Assembly (NCBI RefSeq): GCF_019656455.1
Contig: NZ_BPMK01000007.1
Span: 1-64,000, forward strand
From: Noviherbaspirillum aridicola
Lineage (GTDB): Bacteria > Pseudomonadota > Gammaproteobacteria > Burkholderiales > Burkholderiaceae_D
DNA: 64,000 nt
Direction: 5' to 3'
Shown here piece by piece: positions 34,162 to 43,291 of the stretch; position 1 is the stretch's first letter, and each line of letters starts with the position of its first letter. The notes below the pieces were generated by a model. The model ran no database searches. It was given only the letters and a program-made list of their open reading frames with translations, and was not told the origin of the DNA. Position numbers and translations under genes: made by a program.

Positions 34162-34463
34162 GCTTGGCCCCAGATGGTTCATAAGTTATAGTGCCTATTC
34201 TGGGCTAGGTCATAAAGAAGGTCAAGTACCTTTTGAGCTAGTTTCCAGGCACTCGTTGCGGGTAGGTCAAAAGTTGAAACTTTTAAGCTTTCAATAATCC
34301 GAGGCGTTTTTCGTCTTCGCCGAAGTACGCGTCAGGACCTGTTGATGTAGGCAAGCCTCGATAGAGCATTACAGGTAGGGCGTCACGTGACAATAGAACG
34401 GGCATAACTTAGACTCCATCTGAAGCTGCCTACGGGCGAACGACGAGCAAGGATTGAGTCAAG
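34162..34463. other. Gene-free stretch inside the island
   Basis: 302 bp between divergent genes (recombinase on minus, small anchored protein on plus). It is AT-rich around 34255-34320 and presumably holds both promoters. It includes CGAGGCGTTTTTCG (34300-34313), a 14-bp sequence repeated exactly at 35146-35159 beyond the next gene. Confidence 0.4.
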
Positions 34464-34997
34464 ATGTTGCATAGCAAAGAGGATTATCTAGAAAAGTCGA
34501 GAAGTAGCGGGTTACCACTCCGCTGTCCTCTTCTCGCCAGATGCGAGCGTCGAGCGCAGACTCTAGCCCTCGGTGCGGATTGGCCTCGCGGCGAAGCTAA
34601 CACTAGGGCAGGACTGCTAGCGCCTGTTATACAAACGCTTGGCGAGACACCAAGCAAGATAGGTGGGACTAACAACTTTATCCTCAATCGGCAGTGCCCC
34701 GAAGTTGCTTTGTTCGAGCCTACGACGGTCCACGAAGGATTCCCGCGAACTCCTCTAACGCGAGGTGAGTACGATAAGTACTGGAGCGATGCTTACAGGG
34801 TGCACGAGACAGGGCACTACACGGAGTGCGGGGAGTATGCAGTGCATGCCGCAGATTCTACTACTCCCTTGGTTGAGCCCTCAGTGCCAACGACGCAAAG
34901 TAGCCTGTCGGAGTGGTTACGTACGCATTACCAATGGTTGATTGGGACAATGATTGGACTTGCGAGTGCCATTGCGGCCTTCCTAGCAGTCCGGTAA
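34464..34997 (+). CDS. Hypothetical protein with C-terminal membrane anchor
   Basis: The 177-residue product has an early cysteine-rich segment (LPLRCPLLARCERR), a hydrophilic middle and one C-terminal membrane helix (LIGTMIGLASAIAAFLAVR). There is no signal peptide, so it is probably tail-anchored with the bulk in the cytosol. I do not recognise a family. It lies next to the restriction-modification gene, so a defence role is possible but unsupported. Confidence 0.5.
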   Translation: MLHSKEDYLEKSRSSGLPLRCPLLARCERRAQTLALGADWPRGEANTRAGLLAPVIQTLGETPSKIGGTNNFILNRQCPEVALFEPTTVHEGFPRTPLTRGEYDKYWSDAYRVHETGHYTECGEYAVHAADSTTPLVEPSVPTTQSSLSEWLRTHYQWLIGTMIGLASAIAAFLAVR

Positions 34998-35164
34998 TGT
35001 GCATGATAAAAGAAGAGTTGTTAAGACCTTAAGGACCCGCGGGGGAAATAGAGGGCGCTAGTCTCTTGGAAGTACCGCGGCTAAGCCAATCGACTTTAGG
35101 TGTGAGTATAGCGGGCACGTCCCCGTGCCCAAGATGCAGTCAAGTCGAGGCGTTTTTCGAGCTG

Positions 35165-37957
35165 CTAAGCCACAGCTCGACGTTTGGTCTTAGTAGCAAC
35201 AGTGACTAGCGGGCTAGCTAGCTTCTGATACATCTCGAAGAGATAAGCAACACGAGCCGGGTCGTTGTCGCTACCCTTAAAACGGTAGGCAGCATCAACC
35301 GCGTTGTCGAGTTTTTTGTGCGCGACGCGCAGCTCCTTCGGCATAGCATTCACGTCATAAAGGTCTGCAAGTGTTGCGTCGGGAAATAGGGCGCGAGCAT
35401 TGAGTATGTCTTGTGCTCTTGTCTCAATCTCCGCGAACTGCTTCTCCGTTACACCGTCCGGCCAAGGGAAGTTGTTGTATACGATGCTCGACGAGTACTG
35501 ATACCGGCTTTCCAGCCGTCCGCACGTGGCGCGCATCCACGCCATGTGCATTGCAGAGGTAAGTATTCCTAGATGGTAGAGCCGGGCATTGGGAACTATG
35601 AGCGCACTACCATTTGCAATCACGGTTGGCTTGATAAAACCGATCGGCATGTACTCACGGTTCTCTGACGACACCTTGGGGAGCAACAGATAGCTGCTAT
35701 CTGGCTGTCGAATCTCTCCAAACAAGCCGGGGTAATCTGCTAGATTCTTGGTGGTGCCGCGGCCGCTATTTTCACGAAACTTCCTGCACAAAGCCAGGCG
35801 CCCCATAACGAGACGGCTTTGCTTGACAGCTGCAGGCGGCGCGTCCACGAGCCATAGGCAGTAACGCTTGTGGCCGTTAATGAACTCGTCCCCGCCCATG
35901 TACTCACGAATCAAAGCTTTGTTCAGCTGAGACTCGGCAACGAACGCTCGGCGATCCTCCGGCGATAAAATGAGGTGTCCGTCATCGATTGGCATACTCC
36001 CGTAGTTCATTACGGGGACTACGCATAATGGTTGGGTCCGTTTTGTTAGGCAAACGTCCGGTGCATCAACGAGGTATGGGTTGATGCGCTTTGCCTTTAT
36101 TACAATGGGAGCTTCTTCGCCCTTCAGGTCTTTGGAATAGTCGAAGATCCGAGGATTTGCGCTTTCTCTTAGTCCAAATCCAATAATGACGCAATGAACT
36201 GCAGCATTCGCTTTACCTTCGTTGCTCCAACGGAACGTGCGATGTGCGAAATGGATGTGTATCCCTTGCGACAGCAAGTGACTCCATAAGACGCCCACCT
36301 GCTCACCCTGCGTAATGCTATTGGTGGAAACAAACGCAGCCTTTATGCCGGGATTGCTTCTAAGGTAGACAGCGGCTAGCAGATACCAGGCGCAAACATA
36401 ATCAAGGACGCCCGCTCCTTTCAGGTCTCGAAAAAGCGGTGCTACGTCGTTCTTTTGCTCGAGTGTTTGTTCTTTCTTTCCTACGAAGGGAGGATTTCCG
36501 AACAAGTAGTCGCAGTTCGCTGCGTTTAGGACTTCATGCCAGTTCGTGCGAAGGGCGTTCGCACACACGATTGTCGGACTGGCAACAAGTGGAACAGTTG
36601 CGCGCGTCGTGCCAAATAACGCCGCAGCCTCCATGTTCATCTGGTGATCTGTGATCCACAGGGCCACTCTAGCGATGTGCGCTGCTGATTCGTCTATTTC
36701 AATGCCATAAAACTGGTTTACGCTAACTCTGCAAAGATGCTCGACATCAATCAAACCTTTCGTTTGTCCGCCTCGGTTGAAGAGGAGACTTATTACTTCA
36801 TTCTCTAGTCTCCTGAGTTCCCGGTATGCAATCACCAAGAAGTTTCCGCAGCCGCAGGCCGGATCGAAGAACGTTAGCGTTGGCAATCTGTTATAGAGTG
36901 CCTGCAAGCGGGGCTTATTGCGCTTCGCCGCCTCTAGCTCTGCACGCAAATCGTCCATAAATAACGGATCGATGACCCGTAGAATGTTGCGCTCGCTTGT
37001 GTAGTGGGCTCCTAGCTCTCGGCGTGATGCCTTCCGAGACTCAGCAGGCTCGTGTTCCTCCAGCACCCCCTGAAACATAGCCCCAAAAATGGCAGGTGAA
37101 ATCCCGCTCCAATCAAGGGTCACGCATTCCATTAGGAGCGTACGAAGTTCGTGGTTGAACGCTGGGATACGCGTATTATCTGCGAACAGACTCCCGTTGA
37201 TGTATTCAAAGGACGCGAGGGCTTCGTCTAGGCTGGATTGCCGTTCCTCGACTGGCTGATTGAGAACCTGAAACAGCTCCGCCAATGAGGCACCCAGATC
37301 CTTCCCGTCGGGGCGCGTCGATTCAACTAATCTCCTAAACTGGCCATTCGCCCCAAAGATCCCGGTGTCGTCGGCAAACAGACAAAAAAGCAAACGGGTC
37401 AGAAAGACCTCTAGGTCGCGACCCTTGAACTTAGCCTGTAGCAGTGCTTCGTGAAGTCGCGAGATGCGGTACGCTGCTTCTCGATTTATTGGCGATTCTT
37501 CTAAGACCTCGCCTGGGGACTCATCCGACAAAAAGCTAAACCAGTCGGCTTTCTTGGGAAGCTCCGCAAGTGTGCATTCATACCGCTGGCCGCTTCCAAG
37601 ATCGTAAAGGCGAAAGCGTGCAAAGTCTGACGTGATTATGTAACGGGGACGCTCGGCTTCCTTAAGTGCAAGAAAATAAGTGCTGGCTTGGTCGAATGCC
37701 GCATCCAGATCTTTTCCAGCACTCTTGTGTTCGACGATAAGCTTGCCTGGAATGAAGCTGTCAATGAAGCCCTGATCCCCGCCCAATCTCTTAACCGATT
37801 GCTCGTAGATTGTGGCAGATTCGGCCCGAATGCCGAAACACTCATAAAAACGAAGCCAGAATGTCTGGGCCTGCGATTTCTCAGACTTTGCTTCGGCCCA
37901 TTGCTTTGCAAACAGGGCGAGTCGGCGACGGACTTCGTTGCGAGTTAAAGTGGGCAT
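35165..37957 (-). CDS. MmeI-like type IIL single-chain restriction endonuclease-methyltransferase
   Basis: The 930-residue product matches the MmeI layout and length (919). An N-terminal nuclease domain carries D-x9-ExK (D in FIDSFIPG, EHK in LIVEHKSAGKDLD, near residues 65-80). A helical linker and an adenine-N6 methyltransferase core follow, with FDPACGCGNFL (motif I, about residue 366) and FGNPPFVG (motif IV, about 490). The remainder is a C-terminal target-recognition region (SRYQYSSSIVYNNFPWP near 815). One polypeptide would both methylate one strand and cut beyond its site. It is the main cargo of the island. No frameshift seen. Confidence 0.85.
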   Translation of the reverse strand: MPTLTRNEVRRRLALFAKQWAEAKSEKSQAQTFWLRFYECFGIRAESATIYEQSVKRLGGDQGFIDSFIPGKLIVEHKSAGKDLDAAFDQASTYFLALKEAERPRYIITSDFARFRLYDLGSGQRYECTLAELPKKADWFSFLSDESPGEVLEESPINREAAYRISRLHEALLQAKFKGRDLEVFLTRLLFCLFADDTGIFGANGQFRRLVESTRPDGKDLGASLAELFQVLNQPVEERQSSLDEALASFEYINGSLFADNTRIPAFNHELRTLLMECVTLDWSGISPAIFGAMFQGVLEEHEPAESRKASRRELGAHYTSERNILRVIDPLFMDDLRAELEAAKRNKPRLQALYNRLPTLTFFDPACGCGNFLVIAYRELRRLENEVISLLFNRGGQTKGLIDVEHLCRVSVNQFYGIEIDESAAHIARVALWITDHQMNMEAAALFGTTRATVPLVASPTIVCANALRTNWHEVLNAANCDYLFGNPPFVGKKEQTLEQKNDVAPLFRDLKGAGVLDYVCAWYLLAAVYLRSNPGIKAAFVSTNSITQGEQVGVLWSHLLSQGIHIHFAHRTFRWSNEGKANAAVHCVIIGFGLRESANPRIFDYSKDLKGEEAPIVIKAKRINPYLVDAPDVCLTKRTQPLCVVPVMNYGSMPIDDGHLILSPEDRRAFVAESQLNKALIREYMGGDEFINGHKRYCLWLVDAPPAAVKQSRLVMGRLALCRKFRENSGRGTTKNLADYPGLFGEIRQPDSSYLLLPKVSSENREYMPIGFIKPTVIANGSALIVPNARLYHLGILTSAMHMAWMRATCGRLESRYQYSSSIVYNNFPWPDGVTEKQFAEIETRAQDILNARALFPDATLADLYDVNAMPKELRVAHKKLDNAVDAAYRFKGSDNDPARVAYLFEMYQKLASPLVTVATKTKRRAVA

Positions 37958-38345
37958 TCGGGTGTTGTGCAGGAGGATTTGTTACAGGGCATTATGGACC
38001 AAAGTTGCCGGTGTAGGAAAGGCAGACGCTAGACGGCAGCGATCCGAAACAACCAAAGTGTCGATAGCCGTACTTGGAAATACAGTTTGGCTAGGATAGG
38101 TCCCGAGAAGCCTGCCAGTTCACGCTTCTGCTCAGCCGTCTCGCTAGCAGGGCTGTGAGTCGCGGTTAGCGACTCGTGGGCTATTTCCTTCTTTGACTGG
38201 CGCTGTCCCTGTAAGTGTCCCTTTCGGGCAATAAGAGAGTAGTTGTGCATTTTTGCGAAAGACTAGCGGTGTCAGTGCCGGTTTTGTTACACTTATACAT
38301 TACAAGAGTAACACCCAGCCGAATCTAAGTGCTTGATTTTAAAGC
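37958..38345. other. Right end of the island, no confident gene
   Basis: 388 bp between the MmeI-like gene start and attR. A 73-codon minus frame at 38029-38250 exists but has no recognisable domain or ribosome binding site, so I do not call it. Near attR two GTTACAC-type sequences (38285-38295; 38308-38316 inverted) resemble GGGTGTTACAC at 28598-28608 near attL and may be integrase arm sites. Confidence 0.4.
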
Positions 38346-38375
38346 CGTGGGTTCGATCCCCGCCAGCCGCGCCAT
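38346..38375 (+). repeat. attR: 30-bp direct repeat of the tRNA-Arg end
   Basis: Exact copy of 28498-28527 with no tRNA body upstream of it, marking the right boundary of the island. Confidence 0.92.
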
Positions 38376-38686
38376 TCAAAAGCTTCTCCCCCCCTTTTTC
38401 GTTTCTTCGTTGACGGCCACTGCCGTCATGATCCTGACACACTTGCTTATTAGACTTCGGGCCGTCGTGTCTCCAAAGAAGTCGACTTTTCGCCCGTGGC
38501 CGCCGGCCGCGGGCTTTTTTTTGGCCGGATCAGCGGCAAAAAGACACTTTCAATCCCGTATTCGGGAAACCGTAAAATTCTGATTGAGGATAAGCAATCT
38601 TTCTTAAACCCAATGTTAAACTCGCAAGCATGACGAAAAGACAGCAGGGTCGGCGTCTTTAAGACTTTTAACATGGGAGAGGAAGA
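38376..38686. other. Intergenic stretch after the island
   Basis: 311 bp of host DNA. Holds a terminator hairpin (38492-38522) that probably ended the tRNA-Arg transcript before the insertion, then an AT-rich part (38560-38680) expected to carry the promoter of the outer-membrane protein gene. No gene seen. Confidence 0.45.
38492..38522 (+). terminator. Rho-independent terminator (likely tRNA-Arg unit)
   Basis: Stem GCCCG-T-GGCC / GGCC-G-CGGGC with a 3-base loop, followed by eight T. Confidence 0.75.
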
Positions 38687-39922
38687 GTGCGGATCAAGCA
38701 AGGGCGTTTAAAACAAATCGTGCTGGCAGCCGCCGGGCTCGTGTTCATGCAGGCAGCCGCAGCGGCGGATCTGTTTACCGTGACCGGCACGGTGTCCGGG
38801 CTGTCGTCGGAAACGCGGTCCTTCGGCTTGTCCAGCGCCGAGGACGTGTTCAACTTTCCCAGGTTTGAAAGCCTGCACACCCGTTTCGGCAATTACACCG
38901 GTGTCGAAGCCGCGGCGATGCACATCGATTTTCGCGGATTGCCGATGGTGGTCTCCTATCCTGTCGCCGAGTCTTCGCTCCTCGTGCTTCATGTGCCGGA
39001 CCTGAACATTCACGAGGAATTCCACGGCGCGACACGCGAGGAAAGCCGGCGAGCCTTCTCCGACTTCATGAAGAAGAACGGCGGCGGCATCCTCAACCGC
39101 ATCATGAAGCGCCTGGTCGCCGAGTCCGCCAACGATCCGATCGCCGGCAATCCGAACAGCCTGATGGGCCAGATGGTGGCGAACGATTTCGCCAACGGCT
39201 TCACCAGCCTGGTGAGCAACGCCGGGACGAAGGAAGACAACGCGAGCAATCTGATCGGCATCGGGGCACGCGTAAGCTCGATCAAGCAGGATGGACTTCG
39301 CAATACGAGCGTCACGATTCCGCTGTCGTATACCATCCGCTCCGACATCGATCCGCGCCGCCAGCTGATCTTCAATCTGCCGCTGACCTATACATCGGTC
39401 GAAAGCGCCAAGGCCTACAACCTCGGCTTCGGCGTCGCCTACCGCCTGCCGATCAACGACGAATGGACGATCACGCCGTCCGCGGGTTACGGCGCGACCG
39501 GCTCCAAGGATCTCGGCGCCTATGGCCAGGCGGTGTCCGCCGCGCTCACGAGCGCTTACGTGATCAGCGGCAGCGGCTACGACATCGCGATCGGCAACAT
39601 GGTCGGCATTTACAAGACGCTGAAGCTGGAAGCCGGCGGCTACTCGTACAACCCAGACATCCAGAACCTGGTCTTCCGCAACGGCGTGATGTTCTCGCAG
39701 CCGGTCAACGTCTTCGGCAGGAAGATGTCGATCGAATACTCGCTGATCGACACGCGCTATACCGGGACCAAGCTCTACAACGAAGGCTACGACGAGATCG
39801 GCGTCACGCTCGGCACCAACAAGAATGCGTCCTCGGCGCGCAGCTTCCTGCGGGCGGGCGCGACTTATCTGTTCTCGCCCAGGAGCAAGGGCTTCACGCT
39901 CAATCTCGGCTACTGGTTCTGA
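38687..39922 (+). CDS. Predicted outer-membrane beta-barrel protein
   Basis: The 411-residue product has a signal peptide (IVLAAAGLVFMQAAAAA). It has an N-terminal domain of about 150 residues and a C-terminal half of alternating beta segments (LIFNLPLTYTSVESA; TITPSAGYGATGS; KMSIEYSLIDTRY) ending LNLGYWF, a phenylalanine-terminated barrel-insertion signal. The start is GTG at 38687 behind GGGAGAGGAA. I do not recognise a named family. It precedes the CHAT protease gene by 63 bp in the same direction. Confidence 0.65.
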   Translation: MRIKQGRLKQIVLAAAGLVFMQAAAAADLFTVTGTVSGLSSETRSFGLSSAEDVFNFPRFESLHTRFGNYTGVEAAAMHIDFRGLPMVVSYPVAESSLLVLHVPDLNIHEEFHGATREESRRAFSDFMKKNGGGILNRIMKRLVAESANDPIAGNPNSLMGQMVANDFANGFTSLVSNAGTKEDNASNLIGIGARVSSIKQDGLRNTSVTIPLSYTIRSDIDPRRQLIFNLPLTYTSVESAKAYNLGFGVAYRLPINDEWTITPSAGYGATGSKDLGAYGQAVSAALTSAYVISGSGYDIAIGNMVGIYKTLKLEAGGYSYNPDIQNLVFRNGVMFSQPVNVFGRKMSIEYSLIDTRYTGTKLYNEGYDEIGVTLGTNKNASSARSFLRAGATYLFSPRSKGFTLNLGYWF

Positions 39923-39985
39923 GTCGCTGCGGGCCCGGCACCAGCCGGGCCTTTTGCTTTCTGCTGCCTGCACGCGAATATCGTC

Positions 39986-42292
39986 ATGCGTACGCTCACC
40001 CGTTTTTCTCTCGTACTTGCGATGGCGCTCGGCGCGCCGGTCCCGAGCCATGCCATCTCCGGCAATGAACAGGTCGAACTTGCCGGCAGCGGCCGCTATG
40101 AAGAGCTGAGGCTGGCACTGGAGCAGGACGCGGCGCGGGGGCCGCTGAAGACGCGCGATCTGCACGCGCTGTGCTTCGCCTATTCCAGGACCAAGCGCTA
40201 TGCGAAGCTGTTCGAGTGCCTGGACAAGATGGCGGCCAACCTCGCCAGGGGAGACCTGCGCACCCGGCTGTTCGGGCTCGACGACGCCACGCCGGTGCTG
40301 CATCTGATGCGGGGCGAGGCGCAGCTCGAGCTCGGCAACTTCGCCGCCGCCGCCGAGGAAGCGAAGAAGGCGCTGGCGTGGTTCAAGGAAGAGGGCGGCG
40401 ATGACGCCGATATCGAGCTCGAGGGACTGGCCCTGCTGTCGATGGCCTCCACCCTCGGCGGCCAGCGCGCAGAAGGCGAGAAATACGCGAGGCAGCTGGA
40501 AGAAGTCAGTACCTTCACCCTGCGCGGCAATGGCTATGTGTCGGTGAAGGCGATGGCACTGGCGCGGGCGCACATGGCGCTCGGCAATTATCAGAAGACG
40601 CTCGATGCGATCGCGAGCGACAGGCTGTTTTCGGTGCATGCCTTCCTCGACCGGCTGGTCAGCGGCGCAGTCGTCACCGGCAAGAACAACTGGACCTGGC
40701 AGGAGCTGCCGCGCGCGTTCATGACCAACCGGGCGCTGCGCGGCATCGGCCAGACCGGGCAGGCCAAGGCAGGCTACGACCAGCTGCTGGCGATTCCGCA
40801 GGTGCGCGACAACGGCGAGATCTACTGGATCATTCTGTTCGAGCGCGGACTGATCGCGGAAGGCGAAGGCCGCAGCGATGAAGCCGCCGACTTCTACAAG
40901 AAGGCCATCGAGGTGATCGAGCAGCAGCGCGCCACCATTCATACCGAAGCCAGCAAGATCGGCTTCGTCGGCGACAAGCAGCGGGTCTACGAGCGGCTGG
41001 TCGACGTGCTGTATGCGAGGCAGCGCAGCGCCGACGCCTTCGAATACATCGAGCGCGCCAAGTCGCGCGCCCTGGTCGACATGCTGGCATCGAAGCAGGT
41101 CGCGTCGTTGCAGGCGGGCGCGGCGGCCGACGCCGCACGCGAGTTCGATGAGGCCGAGGCCGAGCTGACGGCGCAGGTGCCGGTCAGCGCGCAGGAAGGC
41201 AAGCAGGGCCAGCGCGCGGCCGCCGCACGCGCCGCCGGCCGGCTGCGCAGCGCGGCGCCCGAACTCGGGTCGCTGGTCACGGTGTCCTCGCTGCCGCTCG
41301 CCGAACTGCGTGCGCTGCTGCCGGCCGACGAGGCGCTGGTGCAGTACTACTACCAGGGGCAGCTGCTGTACGCCACGGTGTATGCGGGCGGCGAGGTGCG
41401 CATGCTCAGGCTGGAGGCCGCCGGTTTGGACGAGGACATCCGCCGCTTCCGCGAGCTGGTGGATCAGATGGATCCGCAGGCGGCGACGCTGGCGCGCAAA
41501 CTGTACGACAGCCTGCTGCGGCCCCTCGAAGGCCCTTTGGCAAAGAGCCAGCGGCTGCTGATCGTGCCGCACGGCGCCCTGCACTATCTACCATTCAGCG
41601 CACTGCACGACGGCCGGAAATACCTGCTCGAGCGTTACGCGCTGCGCGCGCTGCCGAGCGCTTCCGTGCTCAAGTATCTGCGCAAGGGCAAGCCCGGCAT
41701 TGCGCGCCAGATGCTGGTGCTCGGCAATCCCGATCTCGGCGATCCCAAGCTCGATCTGCCCAGTGCCCAGGTGGAGGCGGAGAAGATCGCGCAGCGCGCG
41801 GGCCAGGCGCGACTGCTGATGCGGCAACACGCCAGCGAAAGCGCGCTCAAGGCCGACGGCGTCCGCTATCCGGCGCTGCACATCGCGTCGCACGGCATCT
41901 TCAATGCCAGGCGTCCGCTCGACTCGCACCTGCTGCTCGCCAGGGACGGCGACAACGACGGCAAGCTGACCGTGAGCGAACTCTACGGCCTGCGTCTCGA
42001 CGCCGATCTGGTCACGCTGTCGGCCTGCGAGACCGGTCTCGGCCAGATCAATACCGGCGACGACGTGGTCGGCCTGACGCGCGGTTTCCTTTATGCCGGC
42101 GCGAGCAATGTGGTGGCCAGCCTGTGGCAGGTCGACGACGAGGCGACCTCGCAGCTGATGATCCGTTTCTATGAAGCGCTCGCCTCGCATCCGAAGGCCG
42201 AGGCGCTGCGGCTGGCGCAACTCGACGTGATGAAGAAATACCCGCACCCGTATTTCTGGTCGGCGTTCTACCTGACGGGCAGCGGACAGTGA
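39986..42292 (+). CDS. Exported TPR-CHAT (caspase-fold) protease
   Basis: The 768-residue product has a signal peptide (FSLVLAMALGAPVPSHA). A helical TPR-like region covers about residues 30-330 (LELGNFAAAAEEAKKALAWF; RAHMALGNYQKTLDAI), with a coiled linker after it, and a CHAT domain covers about 430-765. The caspase-type dyad is visible as HIASHG (His near 634) and LSACETG (Cys near 679), followed by the CHAT signature GLTRGFLYAGASNVVASLWQ. Family members are cysteine proteases of clan CD. An exported CHAT protein is unusual, since the best-known bacterial ones work in the cytosol. It lies 2 kb from the CsgG-like operon. Confidence 0.88.
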   Translation: MRTLTRFSLVLAMALGAPVPSHAISGNEQVELAGSGRYEELRLALEQDAARGPLKTRDLHALCFAYSRTKRYAKLFECLDKMAANLARGDLRTRLFGLDDATPVLHLMRGEAQLELGNFAAAAEEAKKALAWFKEEGGDDADIELEGLALLSMASTLGGQRAEGEKYARQLEEVSTFTLRGNGYVSVKAMALARAHMALGNYQKTLDAIASDRLFSVHAFLDRLVSGAVVTGKNNWTWQELPRAFMTNRALRGIGQTGQAKAGYDQLLAIPQVRDNGEIYWIILFERGLIAEGEGRSDEAADFYKKAIEVIEQQRATIHTEASKIGFVGDKQRVYERLVDVLYARQRSADAFEYIERAKSRALVDMLASKQVASLQAGAAADAAREFDEAEAELTAQVPVSAQEGKQGQRAAAARAAGRLRSAAPELGSLVTVSSLPLAELRALLPADEALVQYYYQGQLLYATVYAGGEVRMLRLEAAGLDEDIRRFRELVDQMDPQAATLARKLYDSLLRPLEGPLAKSQRLLIVPHGALHYLPFSALHDGRKYLLERYALRALPSASVLKYLRKGKPGIARQMLVLGNPDLGDPKLDLPSAQVEAEKIAQRAGQARLLMRQHASESALKADGVRYPALHIASHGIFNARRPLDSHLLLARDGDNDGKLTVSELYGLRLDADLVTLSACETGLGQINTGDDVVGLTRGFLYAGASNVVASLWQVDDEATSQLMIRFYEALASHPKAEALRLAQLDVMKKYPHPYFWSAFYLTGSGQ

Positions 42293-42306
42293 CGCGGGTC
42301 ACGCGC

Positions 42307-42330
42307 GGCTGTCGCCAGGGCGCGACAGCC
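42307..42330. terminator. Stem-loop between convergent genes
   Basis: An 8-bp stem GGCTGTCG/CGACAGCC at 42307-42330 without a T-run, between the CHAT gene and the convergent metallopeptidase gene. It may stabilise 3' ends. Confidence 0.4.
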
Positions 42331-42344
42331 GCCGATGACCAGGG

Positions 42345-43217
42345 TCACATGGATGGCCCGGGCAGGCCGGCGCCGAAGCGCTTGCGCAGATCGGCGAGCT
42401 CTTCTTCCGTCAGGCCGACCTCCTTCGCGCTGAACAGTGCCGCGTGCGGCGTGTGCATCAGGAAGGCCTGCATTTCGTTGGCCAGCAGCTCATCGTTGTC
42501 GGCGTCATAGCCGCGCTTGCGCAGGAAGTCGGTGAAGCGTTCGCGCGCGCTGTCGCCCATCTCGCGCGCCCAGAAACGCAGCACGCGCGCCTGGTAGGCG
42601 TCATCCGTGGTGAAGCGGGCATGCGCGAGTTCATGCGAGAGGATGGCGGCACGATGTTCGGCGAGCACCGTGCATGGCGCGCAACCATCGACGGTGGAAG
42701 GCTGCGGCACGGTGATCACGATGGCGGCCGCGCCGGCGGTCACGTCGCGTCCGTCGGGTCTGAGCAGCTGCATGCGCAGCAGCCAGTCATGCAGGAATTT
42801 CTCGTCCGGCGTGAGGCGGTCGCCCTGGCGCCGCACCGCGTTGAAGAAGCGCGCCAGTTCTTCGGTGCGGAAATTGTTGCCATAGGTGAGCGTGTAGAGG
42901 CGCTGTCCATTGCGCGCGAGCCAGTCGTCCGCCTCGGCCATGCTCAACACCCGGTTGCGCGGCGCGCCGTGACGTTCGATGAACAGCACGATGCGGCCGA
43001 AGGCCTGACCCTGTTCACGCACGCTTGGAAAATCCAGCACCACGGTGCGGTCGTTGCCGCGCAGCCGATAGGCGTCGAAGCCGGGCGCGCGGCGCGCGGC
43101 GATTTCTTCTTCATTCAGCTGCGGCAGCTGCTGCAGGTAGCCTTGCGCATGGGCGCCGCATGCGATCAAGAGGCCGAGCAGCATGGCCCAGCGCGTTATC
43201 GGAAACAGGTTCGGCAC
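42345..43217 (-). CDS. Exported HExxH metallopeptidase-like protein
   Basis: The 290-residue product starts at GTG 43217 (GGAGA upstream) with a signal peptide (WAMLLGLLIACGAHA). Near residue 195 it has ILSHELAHARF, a zinc-binding HExxH motif. CAPC lies 15 residues earlier, and NELLANEMQAFLMHTP downstream supplies a candidate third ligand glutamate. This is a minimal gluzincin-like layout, so a zinc-dependent periplasmic or secreted protease is likely. It follows the OmpA gene on the minus strand but a terminator separates them. Confidence 0.7.
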   Translation of the reverse strand: MPNLFPITRWAMLLGLLIACGAHAQGYLQQLPQLNEEEIAARRAPGFDAYRLRGNDRTVVLDFPSVREQGQAFGRIVLFIERHGAPRNRVLSMAEADDWLARNGQRLYTLTYGNNFRTEELARFFNAVRRQGDRLTPDEKFLHDWLLRMQLLRPDGRDVTAGAAAIVITVPQPSTVDGCAPCTVLAEHRAAILSHELAHARFTTDDAYQARVLRFWAREMGDSARERFTDFLRKRGYDADNDELLANEMQAFLMHTPHAALFSAKEVGLTEEELADLRKRFGAGLPGPSM

Positions 43218-43232
43218 GATTTCTCCGGGCAG

Positions 43233-43259
43233 AAAAAAGGCTGCGACAGCGTCACAGCC
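43233..43259 (-). terminator. Rho-independent terminator of the OmpA-like gene
   Basis: On the minus strand GGCTGTGAC-GCT-GTCGCAGCC (one mismatch in the stem) is followed by six T. It separates the OmpA-like gene from the metallopeptidase gene. Confidence 0.75.
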
Positions 43260-43291
43260 TCATGCAAATCACTGAAGACGCAGCGCGGCGG

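Larger units (their letters stand above)
28498..38375 (+). mobile_element. Integrative genomic island in tRNA-Arg (about 9.8 kb)
   Basis: Bounded by an exact 30-bp direct repeat: the tRNA-Arg 3' end (28498-28527) and a detached copy (38346-38375). A tyrosine integrase gene starts 100 bp inside the left end. Base composition is clearly lower in GC than the flanks, codon use differs, and several genes lack ribosome binding sites. Cargo: two HNH-AP2 endonucleases, an HTH protein, a BRO-N protein, a serine recombinase, a small C-terminally anchored protein and an MmeI-like restriction-modification enzyme. No conjugation or capsid genes are seen, so mobilisation would need help. Confidence 0.92.

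Noticed and set aside
38029-38250. 73-codon minus-strand frame near attR as a gene (for example an excisionase)
   Set aside because: No helix-turn-helix, no ribosome binding site, and not the size or composition of a known excisionase.
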